Positions 1-13,118 of a stretch of DNA of 64,000 nt are shown here, piece after piece. Source of the stretch: Sindora glabra. Its lineage: Eukaryota > Streptophyta > Magnoliopsida > Fabales > Fabaceae. The DNA lies in NCBI GenBank assembly GCA_020226215.1, contig CM035233.1:56257751-56321750 (forward strand), in the 5' to 3' direction. The first letter of the stretch is position 1. Every line of letters starts with the position of its first letter. The notes below the pieces were generated by a model. It was not told where the DNA came from. It worked only from the letters and a program-made list of their open reading frames with translations, and searched no databases. The position numbers were made by a program, and so were the translations under genes.

Positions 1-1591
1 GTATATTTAAAACAATAATCAGATAAGTGTCCTCTTTAAAAAAAAGGAGTGTTGGTGTATATTTTATTTTATAAAATAATTTAAATTTAATTTATTATCA
101 ATATAAATAAATTTTATATTATCATTCAATTATATATTTTCATTTCATTTAAAAGCTAATAAAATTATTTTATTATTAGTAAAATTTCTTAATTTTTTAT
201 TTTTTAACGATGTAGTACATTTTAATTCATTAACAATTTAAAATATTTTATATCAATAGTGTGTCAAATTTAAAATTTTTATAAAATAAAAAGTATAAAT
301 ATAATTACGTAGATCTTAAGGGTAGTGGGTGTAATTTGACTTTCCCTTTTCACAGAATTTAATGATTCAACGAGCCCCGTTTAGTGCTAAGTGCAGACAG
401 AAGTTTGGGCCTCCTACTTCTCCCTCTAATGAGTCTAACGCAAGTCGAAGATGGACCATAAAAAACTAAGCTCAATTTTATTTTAACCATCCATCATTGA
501 CCCAAATATAACAAGCCTGAAATGAACCGAGCGTTTCTCTAGCCCATGACCGAGTATTTTAGCCTTGTAACACATTTCAAGGTTCACTTTACACATAAAA
601 AAAAAGGAAAAACGGTGAGAGGAAAATATAAATTACCTCCTACAATTCTAAAGTAGTTAAATTTTACATTTACAAGTATTAAATTTTACAATCACCCAAC
701 AAAACTATTCACAATTGGTATATTGCAATCGGCATCCATTTTAATTTTATGAGCTATTTGAAGGGACAATATAAAGCTTTGTGAAAAAATACGCATGACA
801 TGTGCTATGTTTAAAATATTTTGAACATTTTTAACATGACTTTCTTGTTCTATGAAAATCTTTACATTTTTATTTTCGTATCGACATAATTTAGCACTTA
901 AATTTCTCTCGGAATTATTAAAAAAAAGTCTTATATGAATATAATTTAGAAATTATAAATAATTTTGGTCATTTTAAAATTTTAGCAAGGGCAACGCTTT
1001 ACTGTGTTAGAGTTTCCTCTTCCTCTCTCTCTCTTTGTGAGAGTATCTTCTCTTTACCAGCCACTATTATTGTGAGAGTTTGCTCATAGGCTTTTCTCGA
1101 TTTTTCTTTGCCTTCTTATTCTTCCATCCCCTTTCCTTAATTTTAATTTCACGATCACCAGTCTCATCTTTTCACCTTATACCCTCCATTTTCTTTGTTG
1201 TCTTCTTGACTTCTTCCATCTCACTCCCTATTTTGAGTGCACCTTTTCCACTCCTTTTCCACCTTTCCCTTTGTGCATACTTTCTTCCATTCCTTCTTTT
1301 TTCCCATTGTAGATTAATTTATACTACCCTTATTGTGTCTTTCCCCCATTTTTTTCATTTTTGTCCTCCTTTTTTTATTTTTCTTTTATGTGTTTCATTT
1401 GTAAAATTCTCTTAATAAAAATCTTTTTCTTTGTGAATTTGATATCCTTTATTTTAGTTTGAGATTTAAAATCCAGTTTTTTTTAAGAAAATAACCCCTT
1501 CTATGATCAAGATGTATTTTAGCAAGGAAATTGAGTTTTTTTTTTAAGTCATCACATAGTTCATTTGTTGAATCTTTTATTCCAAAAAAAT
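1..1591. other. AT-rich intergenic, pyrimidine-rich stretch
   Basis: No gene seen. 1010-1400 is rich in C and T (CTCTCTCTCT near 1024) and keeps a frame open for 111 codons on the plus strand. The translation is a Phe/Leu/Ser-rich product of biased composition, not a recognisable protein. Confidence 0.6.
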
Positions 1592-1912
1592 GGGTATATT
1601 TGGATACATTTTTATTTTTTTTTTTTAAAAATTATTTTCTTATTTTCAAAAATTATTTTTGAATTAAAGGAAAATCATAATTAGAGGATGGTTGATATTG
1701 TAAATAAAGAAATATTTTATTTAATTATAAAATTTACATTCAAAATAAGAAAATAAATTTATAAAATAATTAAAAGTTATTTCTATTTTTTATTTTTAAA
1801 TTACACATTTAGAGAATAATTTTTCAAAATAAATTTAGAAAACATATTAACAAATAAATTCTTTCATCTTTAAAAATAAAAAAATTAAAAATAGAAAATA
1901 AACAAAACCACT
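1592..1912 (+). mobile_element. Tourist-like MITE, copy 1
   Basis: It matches the element at 5768-6102 in reverse orientation along its whole length. Shared blocks include AATCATAATTAGAGGATGG and ATTACACATTTAGAGAATAA. Terminal inverted repeats begin GGGTATATTTGG on the left. The flanking duplication is no longer clear. Non-coding. Confidence 0.7.
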
Positions 1913-2988
1913 GCTCCTAGGATATGAGTTTCAAGAAGATTTTAGTTTTCGTGAAGATCGACTAGCTTTTATTGTAGAATTTCTTACGTCCCTTTACTCA
2001 TAATCCTTCCAACAAAGCAGCTGGTGTGTTTGTCTCTTTTCTCAAGGGGTACTTATGTCATCATTGAATCTTTAGACCTTTAATTTCCCTTGTCCTTGTT
2101 TTATTTCAGATTCCTTTTCCTTCTTTTTTGTTTTCTCCAACTTTTTTGGGTTGTTTTTTTTTATTTAATTAGTGTTTTACTTTGGTCTTCGTGTTAGTAA
2201 TGAAATTTATGTTCTCAAGCCAAAAATAAAATATATTTGATGGATAACTATAAAAATTAATAGTTGTATGTATTAAATATAATTGGCTTAACACATTTAA
2301 GAGAACTAATAATAATAGAATTAAATTTGGGTGAACTTTTTTAGGTATTTATTGTAAAGTTTTTTATTTAAATTACAATAAATATATTAATTACTATATT
2401 ATAATTACAATAATATTTTTAATAATTAATAGAATAATTAATACACTTGTCGAAATCTCATGCTAAACACATAAAGAATTTTACTTGAATCTTATCCATA
2501 ATAATAATAATAATAGTCAATCTTGTCTTTTTTTATAACTCCAATAAAGCAATTTTTAATCGACGGAGTGTTTTTGGCTTTCACGATTGAATTATTAATT
2601 TTAATTTTAAAATTTGTTATTTCATTTGAATTTATTTATTTTGAAATTCAAAAATAGGTTATTTAATGATAAAAATTAATATTCAATTTATCGAGAGTTT
2701 AAACTTCATACAATTTTCTATCTTCAGAGTGTTTCTTTTGGCAGGAGATTTTAAGATATACATCATTTATAAAGATAATGTAGTCACTTTTTTTTTAAGA
2801 GAAAGACATTTTCAAAAGTAATTTTTTAATCTAAAATAAGTTTAAAAAAAAAACGCATAATTCACTTTATGTTAAAAAAAAACGCACTAAAATGTATTTC
2901 TAGCACTCTTTATTTATTATGCTAAGTCATGTATAAGATGGCACTTGAAAACATTAAATAAAAAGAGATAATCATTCATTAAATTTGT

Positions 2989-3036
<48 letters not shown>

Positions 3037-3637
3037 TGAAATTTCTCCCATTTTAACTCTTCAAGCTCTTTACACATCTCGCAACGAGCATTCTGTGTCA
3101 CATGGATGAGAATGACAGCATGATTCTCTTTTAGTTTTATAGATTTTATCAACTTTGTTATTAAGAATTTCAAAATCAACTTAATCCTCTACTAATATGA
3201 ATGAAATTTCATATATAACTTAAGATACAAAAAGATTAAATTTACGTGGAACTTCTGTTAGACTGATTTTTGCAGTAATTAAAGATTAAATTTATGCGGA
3301 ACTTCTGTTCACTGTTTTGGTTGATAGAGGAAGAAATTTTGGCAAAGAATTAAATTTCTCAACAGGTAAATTTTTCTGCCAAATTTTCATAAAATACTCA
3401 AAGTTATTTTATTAATAATAAATTTCATATGAATTAATTTTCTATATATTGTTGATTTAATCTTAAATTTTTCATAAAATATTATCAAAATGATTAGTAG
3501 ATCATTCATAACTGTAATCTCAAAAATTTAAAAATTTCAATAAATTTATCGTACTTTCTAATTCTTTTTTTTTTCAAAGTCATGTCTCAATTATCTATCA
3601 TTTTTTTTAATTTACCATGAAAATTCTAATTATCTTA
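1913..3637. other. AT-rich intergenic sequence
   Basis: Apart from the TA run, I see only AT-rich sequence and short direct repeats, such as the AAAGATTAAATTTA.GYGGAACTTCTGTT block at about 3231 and 3282. No gene supported. Confidence 0.6.
2992..3029. repeat. (TA)n microsatellite
   Basis: About 19 TA units, followed by a short imperfect extension. Confidence 0.95.
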
Positions 3638-4361
3638 GATAGCATTTGGTTTGTGAAATTTTTCTTATATTTTTAGCAATATTTTAAGGGATTGTGAGAT
3701 TTTCATGTTTAATTTAAATTTTAAAAAAACATTCTTAAAAATATTTTTAATTAATTATTCTCTCCAAATATTTCCACATAGGGAGCTAATTATCTTACAT
3801 TCTCATATTGATATAAACAAAACTATTTTGCCTGTTCTTTTATTAAAGTCTTACTACCTATTAATTCCTTATTTTACTACCACCTACAATCGACGTTAAC
3901 CACCACTAGGTCACCATTCATAATATTAATTATCATTCATGGTTAATAACTACTACTGACTATTGCCTATGTTAATGACTATTGTCAAATATCATTCATT
4001 ATCAGTTAACCACCATTCACCATCATTACTTATTGATAATTATTGTATATTATTATCAATTATTAATAACTACTACTAATTCATTACTTATTTGTACTAA
4101 CCACTATCCACTACCAATGATTATTCAACATTGATAACTACTATAAACCATAATCCACCATTGTCAATTATTTAATTTTTAATTAAGATATTTTTAGTAA
4201 TCTAATAAATTTTTAAAATATTTAAGATAATTAAAATATAATATTATAATATTCTCAAAAATATTTCAAATTGAATTTAATAATGTCATATTTTTAAAAA
4301 TTAAATTCTTAATAATCTTAATTTTTTAGCAAATATTTAATTTTATGAACTAATTATCACC
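3638..4361 (+). mobile_element. TTA-flanked MITE with CCA/ACT-rich interior, copy 1
   Basis: It is bounded by TTA at 3635-3637 and 4362-4364. Imperfect terminal inverted repeats: GATAGCATTTGGTTTGTG on the left and TTATGAACTAATTATCACC on the right. The interior at about 3890-4165 is a degenerate array of ACCACYA and AACTACTACT motifs. It is the inverse of the element at 16031-17271. TTA duplication and TIR style fit PIF/Harbinger MITEs (inference). Confidence 0.65.
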
Positions 4362-5767
4362 TTAATAAATTATATTATATTAAAAAAATTAAGATGAATC
4401 ATATATACATATATATATTTCTCTCTAAATTCATGATTATTATTTAAAATATATAAATATTATATAGATGAAAATTTTAACGACGAGAATAAAAGGATAA
4501 TGTATTAATACTTTCACTTTCATATATCCTTATGTCAATCAAACGAACCCCAAAAATGTGAAAAACTAATACAAAACTAGAGTTCATCTTCTCTGTTAAG
4601 GCACCCGTTTGTGAAGTCCATGATATATGTGCAATGGTCAAAACACTTGTGAAACACTTCAATGCTATTAGTATTATTCAAAGAGGAAGACAAAAAATAA
4701 TTGATCTGTTCACCAATCCTCTTCACGCCACACAACCAGTCATATAGTTCATAATTTTTTCCCTTCAATCAGCATTGTTTAAAGGGAAAGTCTATGTTGC
4801 CCACTGATATATATCATCAAATATAATTATACATTAAATTAATAATTTTTTAAAATATATTATATGATAATATATTAATAATTAAATTTAATAATATTTT
4901 TTTGTATCGCTGTATTAATAATATATTATAAATTTTCTGCCCCCTCTTTGTTTCCTAATTAAAAACATTTTTCACGATTTGGCTACACACTTTAATAGTT
5001 TTCTTGTTGTGCTGCTGTTTCTGATTTTTAAAATTGGGAAAGATGTGGTTGTTGGTGAGGGTCCTTGTTGCCGACAAAAACAAGTTCACAGACGAAGAAA
5101 TACGAATAGCTAGAAAGAGATTAAGAACGGAAAATGAAAGCCCTCTTGCTGACTCTGATATTCACATTTTCGCACTTCAGATTTCACATTATGAGATTAT
5201 GAGATTCGTAGTGTTTTCGTAGAAATAATTTTGGAATGCTTATTCACAATCCCAACTCTAAACAAAACGTTTTTTTTTTTAAATATACTTATAAGATATT
5301 AAGATAAAAAATATTTTCTTTATTTAATATTAAATATGAAAATTTTATTTTAAGACAAAATTATTTTTCTCTACTATTATAATTTTAAATATCTTTTTTA
5401 TTATAAATATAACTAGCATGTTATTTCTTTATTGATATACAGTCATAAAATCTTTTTGAAAATTTTAAAAATATTTTAAGAAAATTTAACGTTCTTTTAT
5501 TCTCTTTATAATTAACAAAATTTTATCTATTTTCTTAAAATATTTTCAACACAGAGATGAATATTCTACGTGTATAGGAGATGAGAATGTTTCATTCATG
5601 AAAAAAAAAATTCTCTACTTTTAATTAGTGTATTACCACTATTATTATCATAGGTAAAGTTAGAACGAAAATAAATAATTTTAAGACGGGATTAAAATAA
5701 AATTTATTAAATATTTATATAACAAATTTTAATTTTCTAGAGCTAGATATGATTTAAAAAAAACTAA
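4362..5767. other. Intergenic with two unassigned short frames
   Basis: Two short stretches have more mixed base composition than their surroundings. 4577-4768 (-) encodes 63 residues (MKGKNYELYDWLCGVKRIG...), and 5034-5222 (+) encodes 62 residues (MGKMWLLVRVLVADKNKF...). I recognise no family in either. They could be exon relics or chance. Confidence 0.35.
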
Positions 5768-6102
5768 GGGTCTATTTGTTTTCTATTTTAAAAAAAAAAA
5801 TTTATTTTCTTGTTTTTAAAAATAGAACCTATTTTCAGAATCTATTTTATTTTCAGAATCTATTTTGAAAAAATTATTCTCTAAATGTGTAACTTAAAAA
5901 TAAAAATAAAAATAATTTTAGTTATTTTTTGAACTTATTTTCTTATTCTTAACATCAATTTCATAATTAAATGAGATTTTTTTTATTTACAATATCAGTC
6001 ATCCTCTAATCTTGATTTTTCTTTAATTTAAAAATAATTTTAAAAATAATTCTTGAAAATAATTTTTAAAATATAAAAATAAAAATATATTCAAACATAT
6101 CC
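5768..6102 (-). mobile_element. Tourist-like MITE, copy 2
   Basis: 335 bp, flanked by TAA on both sides (5765-5767 and 6103-6105). Terminal inverted repeats: GGGTCTATTTGTTTTCTATT and, on the other strand from the right end, GGATATGTTTGAATATATTT. Same family as 1592-1912, opposite orientation. The 3-bp TWA duplication fits PIF/Harbinger-derived MITEs. Confidence 0.78.
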
Positions 6103-7517
6103 TAAATTTTCAAAAGCTTGTTGTAACTTCTAAACGGAGCTTCTGTTTATGATCACCTAAGTCACCATCCCTCATTAGCCGTAACTTACTGCCTTATTAT
6201 TTATTGATAATCACTTATCATCGTTAATTGATGAATTTTTTCAATTGAAGAATCGATTAAATGTGTGAAAAATGAGGGGGGGGAAATGAAGGATTAAAAA
6301 ATTCCAAGTCAAGAAAGCTCAGCTGCCCAACCAAATTCTAAAGTTTGTGAAATGTCCTAATCCCCTGAACATACACCTTCCCTCTTTTCTTTAATCTCCT
6401 TTTGTTGGGGTTTGAAACGCACGCGCATGCACATCAATTATTGCGGATAAGTGCTTCCTGATAGTAATTTAAGCATAATTAACGCCCCCAAGCAACGTCA
6501 AGGTAGTGATAGAGTTTTAGATGGGCTAGACTTTCACAATCAAGCCATGTACATTTTTATAGTATGTATGTTTGGAGCTAAGTTTGAGTATTATTGCAGG
6601 TAATAATTATGGTACATCAATTACATTGATGCACTAATTACATTAATGTATCACTAATTTGAATTATTGAATTTTATTCTTCTGTACAATATTATATAAA
6701 ATAAATAAAATTTAATACTTGGATTTACTGATGCAACCAGTATACCAAACTTTCTCCCATTGATCTATTATGTGTCAACAACATTTAATTAGTAAATCAA
6801 TTTAATCTCGGACTCTAAATCCCATAATAATAATTGATATTTGAAATTTAACTTCCAAAAGTATAAAATATATATATTTTAATACAAACTACTTTCTAAG
6901 GCTTAAAATCGAGTATTTCATCCTATGGTTAATTTTAGAAAATGAAATAATTAAGTTGAAGGGAAACATAATTCATCTCAAATACAAATTTTAGAAAAAT
7001 ATTGTGTCTCAAATGTAAACTTTAAATAGTAAAGTTAATTTTTTTTTCCAATTTTCCCAAAAGAAATTATAACTGACTTATATGCTTAAAAATAATATAA
7101 ATATGAAAAATAATTCAAGAGTTAAAACTTATGTTAGAAAAAGTTTTCATACTTTTCACTTTTTTGAAAGGTTTTTTGCATCAATTTTACAGATAGTTAG
7201 TGTTCAAAAAATTTCAATATTATCAACCAATAATAATGAAACAATATTTTCCAAAAATTTTATGAAAAAATTAACTTTTTGTGGGAAAATTGTCATAAGT
7301 ACGAAATATTAATTTCCCACAAATCATAAATAAGTGATTTACATTTCACAGATAAGTCATAAAGTAAAATTACAAAATATTTAGCACACATTTATATCCC
7401 CAAGTTATGATATGATGAAATCACTGTATTGAAAAGTAGACCAAACAGTTGGCATGTTAAAAACATTATCAAGGCAAAGAGTATTTTAAGTAATGTTGAC
7501 AAATGGATAATATGAAC
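6103..7517. other. AT-rich intergenic sequence
   Basis: Nothing supported. The stretch 6290-6540 is less AT-rich and contains GCACGCGCATGCAC, but no open frame or known motif. Confidence 0.55.
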
Positions 7518-7663
7518 CGGATACGAATCGATATATACGGACTTCAGTCCATATCGTGTTAAAAAAATGGATTAGATTTAGAGGATATTTGAATCCAATC
7601 TAATCCATATTCATGTGGATACAGGTCCACAAATTTGTCCGATTCATGCGAATCGATCCGTAT
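7518..7663. repeat. Small fold-back element
   Basis: An imperfect palindrome. GGATACGAATCGATATATACGG on the left pairs with CGAATCGATCCGTAT on the right. An inner stem joins TGGATTAGATT (7568-7578) with AATCCAATCTAATCCA (about 7591-7607). Probably a small MITE relic. Confidence 0.6.
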
Positions 7664-8541
7664 TACTTGTAAAAAAAAAATTAATTTTAAAAATTTGAAA
7701 TCATCAAAATTCATGAATTAGTATGTATTACTTGCAAACTAAAATCTATTTTACAACACTAACTTTGACAAAATTATACCAGTGAGGAATCATCAAAATA
7801 AAGGGCGTAAGATTATTAAAATGATTCTCGAATGAACTATTACAATATAAAATTGAGAAAAATAAACTTTACTTTCTATAGTTTGCAATCAGGACATATT
7901 ACTTCCTTTTCATTCAACTTACAGTACAAGAAAATTGGTATATTGATGGAGTTTAACGGCAAAAATTTAATAATGAATTTAGAGACGAAAATTTTATCAT
8001 CATATAATAAGAAGAATTAAAATTTTCATGTAAATAATTTAGCAATGAATAAGACTTTTTATAACTAATTCAGTTGTTAAATTTGGCAGAAAATTCCTGT
8101 GCATCTAACACATAAACAACATTTATTTCATCATGAAATTCATCGCTAATATTTTGAAAATAAATTTATAAATAGGCATTGAGTATTGAAGGATTACTGT
8201 TTTTAGTTCAACATCGGGTTTAACAACAAATTTTTAAAATTCGATCATTAAATCTGTCACTAAATAAAAAAATAACATATGAATAAATGTGACTGCTTTT
8301 TTTTGCACAGTTATTTTTTTTGGTTTAGTAACGAATTGAAATGCCGAAAGTAATCATGACTTGAAAAAAAAATCCATAAATAAAAAGGACACATTTTCAT
8401 TTACATGATTTTTGGAATAAGTTTAATTGATGTATTGTTTGTGTATTGGTAAATAAGAAGATCACACAAAATTATAAAAAAACAATAATAATTAAGAGAT
8501 TTTACAAACAATAAAAAATTTTAATGATTTTTTAATTATAT
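7664..8541. other. Intergenic; possible CACTA-type subterminal repeats
   Basis: Scattered motifs such as TTAGCAATGAA, TCATCGCTAATA and TTTAGTAACGAATT resemble those seen at 18.2-19.2, 24.8-25.2 and 25.7-25.9 kb. No terminus is seen. No gene. Confidence 0.35.
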
Positions 8542-8873
8542 TAATAATAAATATTTAACCAGACCCTTTTTATCCGAACTTATTAAAGAGCAAACCTAAC
8601 TTACTTATATAGCTTGACTCAAAGTTTATTGAACTTTGATAACCTAAACTTCAAAAAAACCTTCCTTCATATCAAACTTTACATTTAATGGGACATCAAT
8701 CTGACTCTCTTTTGAAATATTACTAAAACTTACTAGAAGCTCCTAAAATTTATGATTAAAGAACTTCACAACTTATATATAGAGACCATTATTATTTGAC
8801 TGATTCTCAAATTGCAAACCCTAATCCTACTCAATATCTACTACCAAGGACCCCACACAATATAAATTGTTAT
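8542..8873 (+). repeat. 5' LTR of the non-autonomous element
   Basis: Direct-repeat partner of 11799-12104. The end position is approximate, and the terminal TG has become TA. Confidence 0.6.
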
Positions 8874-9693
8874 TAGCACTGCTTGTGGCTTGCCCATGCC
8901 GTATTTTTAGATCTAAATTATCCTTTTTCAACTATCACTATCGGACCAAGGAAGAACAACACACTACTGATCTGCAAAATACACCAATTTCTTTGATTTC
9001 CCTAATCATCATATTCGGAAAAGAAGGCTTCCTTGGCGATAGAATTAGATTTTCTAATGAACCGTTGTTGATGATGGATTTTTTACATATATGTAAGTAA
9101 TAATGATAATGACAAAGCCAAAGGGGGAAAAGGGATTCTCAACACTTATGAATTAAATTTCTCTAATGGAAGTATTCAATTAGATTTCATAAAGATCCCA
9201 AACGAAACAATAGGTTTACTCTCCCATGCTTTTCAAAGCAAACTATCACGTTCTTCGCTAGAATACTTCTTCGGTGATCCAACATTGTTACTATCACCAT
9301 GATTTGCACAATAGTCATTTGAGCTTTAGCCATCATTGCTAATAGCAGATCATAATGGTCTTTCAATTCCTGTGAATTCATTCATTCGGTGAAAAGGATA
9401 GCAAAATGAGTGAAGAAATTGACAATTATGAGAAAAAGGAGGAAGGGTGTGCTATGTCTTTGCCACCATCAAAGGATGAGCTTTGAGTTTTCAATATGAA
9501 AATCTTCATTATTTAATCTTTTTCTACCATGCATGTAAATTTACTAACAATATTTGGCTATGCACCCTCGAACAGTACCCAATTCAAGTAAAGTGCGCAT
9601 TCTCTAAAAGTTACCATAAAGGCATATTTTGCCAGACAATGTGTTGTAGTGTAAATTGAAAAGGCAAGTATGTTAGATTATTCCTTTTTTTTT

Positions 9694-10150
9694 AAAGACT
9701 ATAATATGATCCTTTTATTATTTTAAAAAAATTATCTTTATTTTATGTGATATTATGTTTGAAATTTTTTTAAATGACATGATTCTATCTCTCTTTCTTT
9801 TTTTGAAAGACTATAATATGATCTTTTCATTATCTTTAAAAAAATTATCTTTATTTCATGTAATATTTCATTTGAAATTTTTTTAAAATAAAGTGATTCT
9901 TCCCTTTTTTGAAAGATTATAATATGATTCTTTTATTATCTTAAAAAAATTATCTTTATTTCACATAATATTATATTTGAAATTGTTTCAAACAACATGA
10001 TTCTTTTTTTTAAGAGTATAATATGATCTTTTCATTATCTTAAAAAAATTACCTTTCTTTCATATGATATTATATTTGAAATTATTTCAAATAACGTGAT
10101 TCTTTCTTAAAAGGTTATGATATAATTTTTTCATCATGTTTAAAATATAT
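9694..10150 (+). repeat. Tandem array, period about 98-112 bp, 4+ copies
   Basis: Successive units begin with AAAGACTATAATATGATC-like sequence at about 9694, 9806, 9912, 10012 and 10109. Each carries TTAAAAAAATTATCTTTATTT and ends in an ATGATTCT block. It lies inside the element at 8542-12104. Confidence 0.85.
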
Positions 10151-10809
10151 ACTTTATTTTTCACATTATAGGTAATTTTAAATATATACTTATCATAACC
10201 TTACTACATAATTACCATATACTTGCAAGCAAAATATTATAACATTTTATTTTCTAAATTATAGATTAAATTTTCTGTATAAATTTTCTACAAAACTATA
10301 CCAAAACATGACAAGTATTCATAATTTTAATAATTATCTTTGAATCTTTATTAATAGCACATATATATCTCACTAACATACCCAACATAATTATTCATGA
10401 CATAACCAAATATTATTGATTATAATTATTTTTACTAATAATTACTTTTGAACATGATAGGTTCATAGAAAGTGTTCGATGGTGTTTAAAGGAACAATAG
10501 GACAATCCTCTAAATATTATCTCCTACCCATTCAGGTTATACAACTCGCTATAAAATGTTAATTCAAGAAAATTTTAAACTAATTAATTATTCTCTTTTA
10601 TGAATGCCATACATAAATTCATAGAAAAAGGGGAAGAAATCACATGATAGATATTATCCTACTTTCAAATTATATATTAATTTAAACTTATTTTGAAAGA
10701 TTACTAATTTTTCCATTGAAATATGCAGAACCACTTAGCAATGATCAACCAATTAAGTTAAAGAAAAGAAAATTAGATAGAAAATAGTATTTTATTATTA
10801 TAATACAAA

Positions 10810-11215
10810 AGCCTAAAAGATAATTTTTTAGCATCACCAAAAAGCCCATTAACCCAAAAGATAGGTTTTTGACAAAGTTTAGGATAATCCTATCTAAAAG
10901 GTCCAAGGGATAATCCCTCAACTCGAGAGATAATCTCTTAACAAAGTCTAAGACAATCCTAACCTAAGATAATCCTAGTTAAAAAGTCCAAGGGATAATC
11001 CCTCAATACAAAAGATAATCTTTTAGCAAAGTTCAGGATAATCTTAATTAGATAGTCAAATGGATAATTTCTTAGCCTAAAAGATAAACTTTTGGAATTA
11101 TCAAAAAGCTCAAGATAATCTTGACCTTAGATAATCTCGGTCATAAAGTCTAAAAGATAATCCCTTGGCTTAAAAGATAATTTTTGGCATTATCAAAAAG
11201 CCTAAGATAAATTCC
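10810..11215 (+). repeat. Tandem array of AAAAGATAATC / AGGGATAATCCCTC units
   Basis: About six irregular 50-90 bp units share YAAAAGATAATCTTTTRGC, CTAAGATAATCC and GTCCAAGGGATAATCCCTCA. It lies about 580 bp before the polypurine tract of the same element. Confidence 0.8.
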
Positions 11216-11798
11216 TTAGCATAATAAAAGATTTCTAGCATAATTCTTCAAAAATGGCAAGATCCATTTGATGATTAAATGGATCTAATCTATCATTACT
11301 CTTATTCGAATGGACAACAAATGTAAAATTAGAATAAAAAAAGAATCAATCGAGCAAAGATATAAAAAATCTATTAGAAGCCAAGGCCACAGTACAAAAT
11401 ATGGGTCGTTTAAGTAATCATTTGAATGGAAAATAAAGATATCACAAGCCTAATGGAAGCCATTACAATTGGGATCTGAGAAGGAAAATTAGGAGAAAGA
11501 AATAATTACTATATTATAATAAGTTCAAAAGTTATAATTAATCTTTAAACAAATTTATCCTTGAAAATACCTCATGCACATTAAACAAAATTTAAATAGT
11601 AACAATGCATTGAAGATGAGGCAGAAAGTTAAAAAAAGAAAAGTAACCAAATTGGAAATTAGAAAAACTATAATGAAATTTAAAAACACAGATCAAATGA
11701 CCAATATTCACTTGAAAACTAGAAGCATCATGATTGTTAGAGGTACTTAATGGCCCTAATATGCAAGATGATGTGATTTACAAATGCCAGGGGGCAAA

Positions 11799-12104
11799 TG
11801 ATAACAAATATTCAATCAGACCCCTTTTATTCGAACAAATTCATAGCTTGACTTAACATTTACTAGACTTCGATAACCTAAACACTAAAAAGAACTCCGT
11901 TCACACTAGATCTTACATTTAATTGGACATCAGCCTATTTTCCTATGAAATATCACTAGAACCTACTGAAAGTTTTTGAAATCTATGACAAGGGCCTTTT
12001 TAGCCTATATATAGATACCATTATCATTTGATCAGCTTTTAAAGTACAAACCCTTATTCCACTTGGTGTTTGCCACCAAGAACCTAGTATGATACAAAAT
12101 TATT
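11799..12104 (+). repeat. 3' LTR of the non-autonomous element
   Basis: It starts TGATAACAAATATTC right after the purine tract. The right end is approximate. Confidence 0.62.
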
Positions 12105-12300
12105 AGATATAATAATACATGAATGATTAATGTTAAATTTATATATTATTATATATAATAGATTAAATAGAATTGGTGTGTTTGTCACATATGGTCAAAT
12201 AATGGAGGTTAAATGTAATTATAAATCAAAGATGAGAATCTATTTTATACTAATGAGATCATATTTTATCTTAACTTTGAATTCTTTTATAAATAAAGAT

Positions 12301-13118
12301 AAAAAGGTATTTGTAGTCCCTTAACTTTTGTTAAAGTTTTAATTATGTTCCTTAAGTTTTATTTAAAGTAGGTTTACCCGTTAATTTTAAAGAATTATGC
12401 AATGTTGCTTAGTGACCTAATGTCATTAGGTTTTTTTAATGGAAATGTTACCTAGTATCTAACTTAACATCTTGCATAGCATGCATAACTTGTGTTCTTA
12501 TATTCTTATGCAAAAAAGCACTTGTAGTCCTTTTAACTTTTATTAGAGTTGGAATTTTTTTTCTCCTAAGTTCTTTTTGAACAAAATTTACCTTTTAATT
12601 TTTTAAAAAATTTTATCCCTTAAGTATATTTATATTTTTAAATTATTTTTCTCATTAAAATAGTTACTAAGAATTCATTACAATTATAATGATGAAAAAT
12701 GCATTTCCAAATTTTAAAGATATAATTATTCAGATTTATATAATTTTAATGTTAGAAGAAGGTTAAATTTAACAATTTCTCCTCATAGATTGCAATGTAA
12801 AAAAGTTTAAGTTAAAAGGCAATTTTGGTTCAAATTTTCTTAACTTAATAATGTAAATTTACTTTAAATAAAACTTCAGTGAAATATAGGGACCAAAAGT
12901 GCCTTTTTGTCATAAGAATATAAAAATATGATTTATATGCATCATGTAAGATGTTAGATGTCATATAAACACATTTATTAAAAAACTTAACAAGGTTAGT
13001 CAACTAAGTAACATTGCATATTTTTATAAAGTTAGAGTGTAAATTTGCTCTAAATAAAACTTAAGGAATAAGATTGAAATTTTAATAAAAACTAACGGAT
13101 CCAATTATTTGTGTATGC
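12301..13118. mobile_element. Large imperfect palindromic (long-TIR) element
   Basis: The left arm (about 12301-12560) is repeated inverted at about 12870-13118. For example, GTTCCTTAAGTTTTATTTAAAG on the left matches CTCTAAATAAAACTTAAGGAAT on the right, and GCAATGTTGCTTAGT matches AAGTAACATTGCA. Each arm itself contains a direct duplication of the GCACTTNTAGTCC block. Non-coding, with Mutator-like or fold-back character. Confidence 0.68.

Larger units (their letters stand above)
8542..12104 (+). mobile_element. Decayed non-autonomous LTR element with internal tandem arrays
   Basis: Two diverged direct repeats of about 330 and 306 bp (8542-8873 and 11799-12104) share AAATATTYAAYCAGACCC, a TATATATAGA TATA box and GCAAACCCTWAT blocks in the same order. 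Directly before the right copy lies the polypurine tract AGGGGGCAAA (11789-11798). After the left copy, TTAGCACTGCTTGTGGC resembles a decayed TGGCGCCGTYTGTGG-type primer site of Gypsy elements. The interior has no RT or integrase. It contains two tandem arrays. Gypsy (Tat/Athila-like) origin is inference. Confidence 0.68.

Noticed and set aside
1080..1415. 111-codon open frame
   Set aside because: The product is Phe/Leu/Ser/Pro-rich from a CT-rich stretch, with no domain, and its start is not an ATG in good context.
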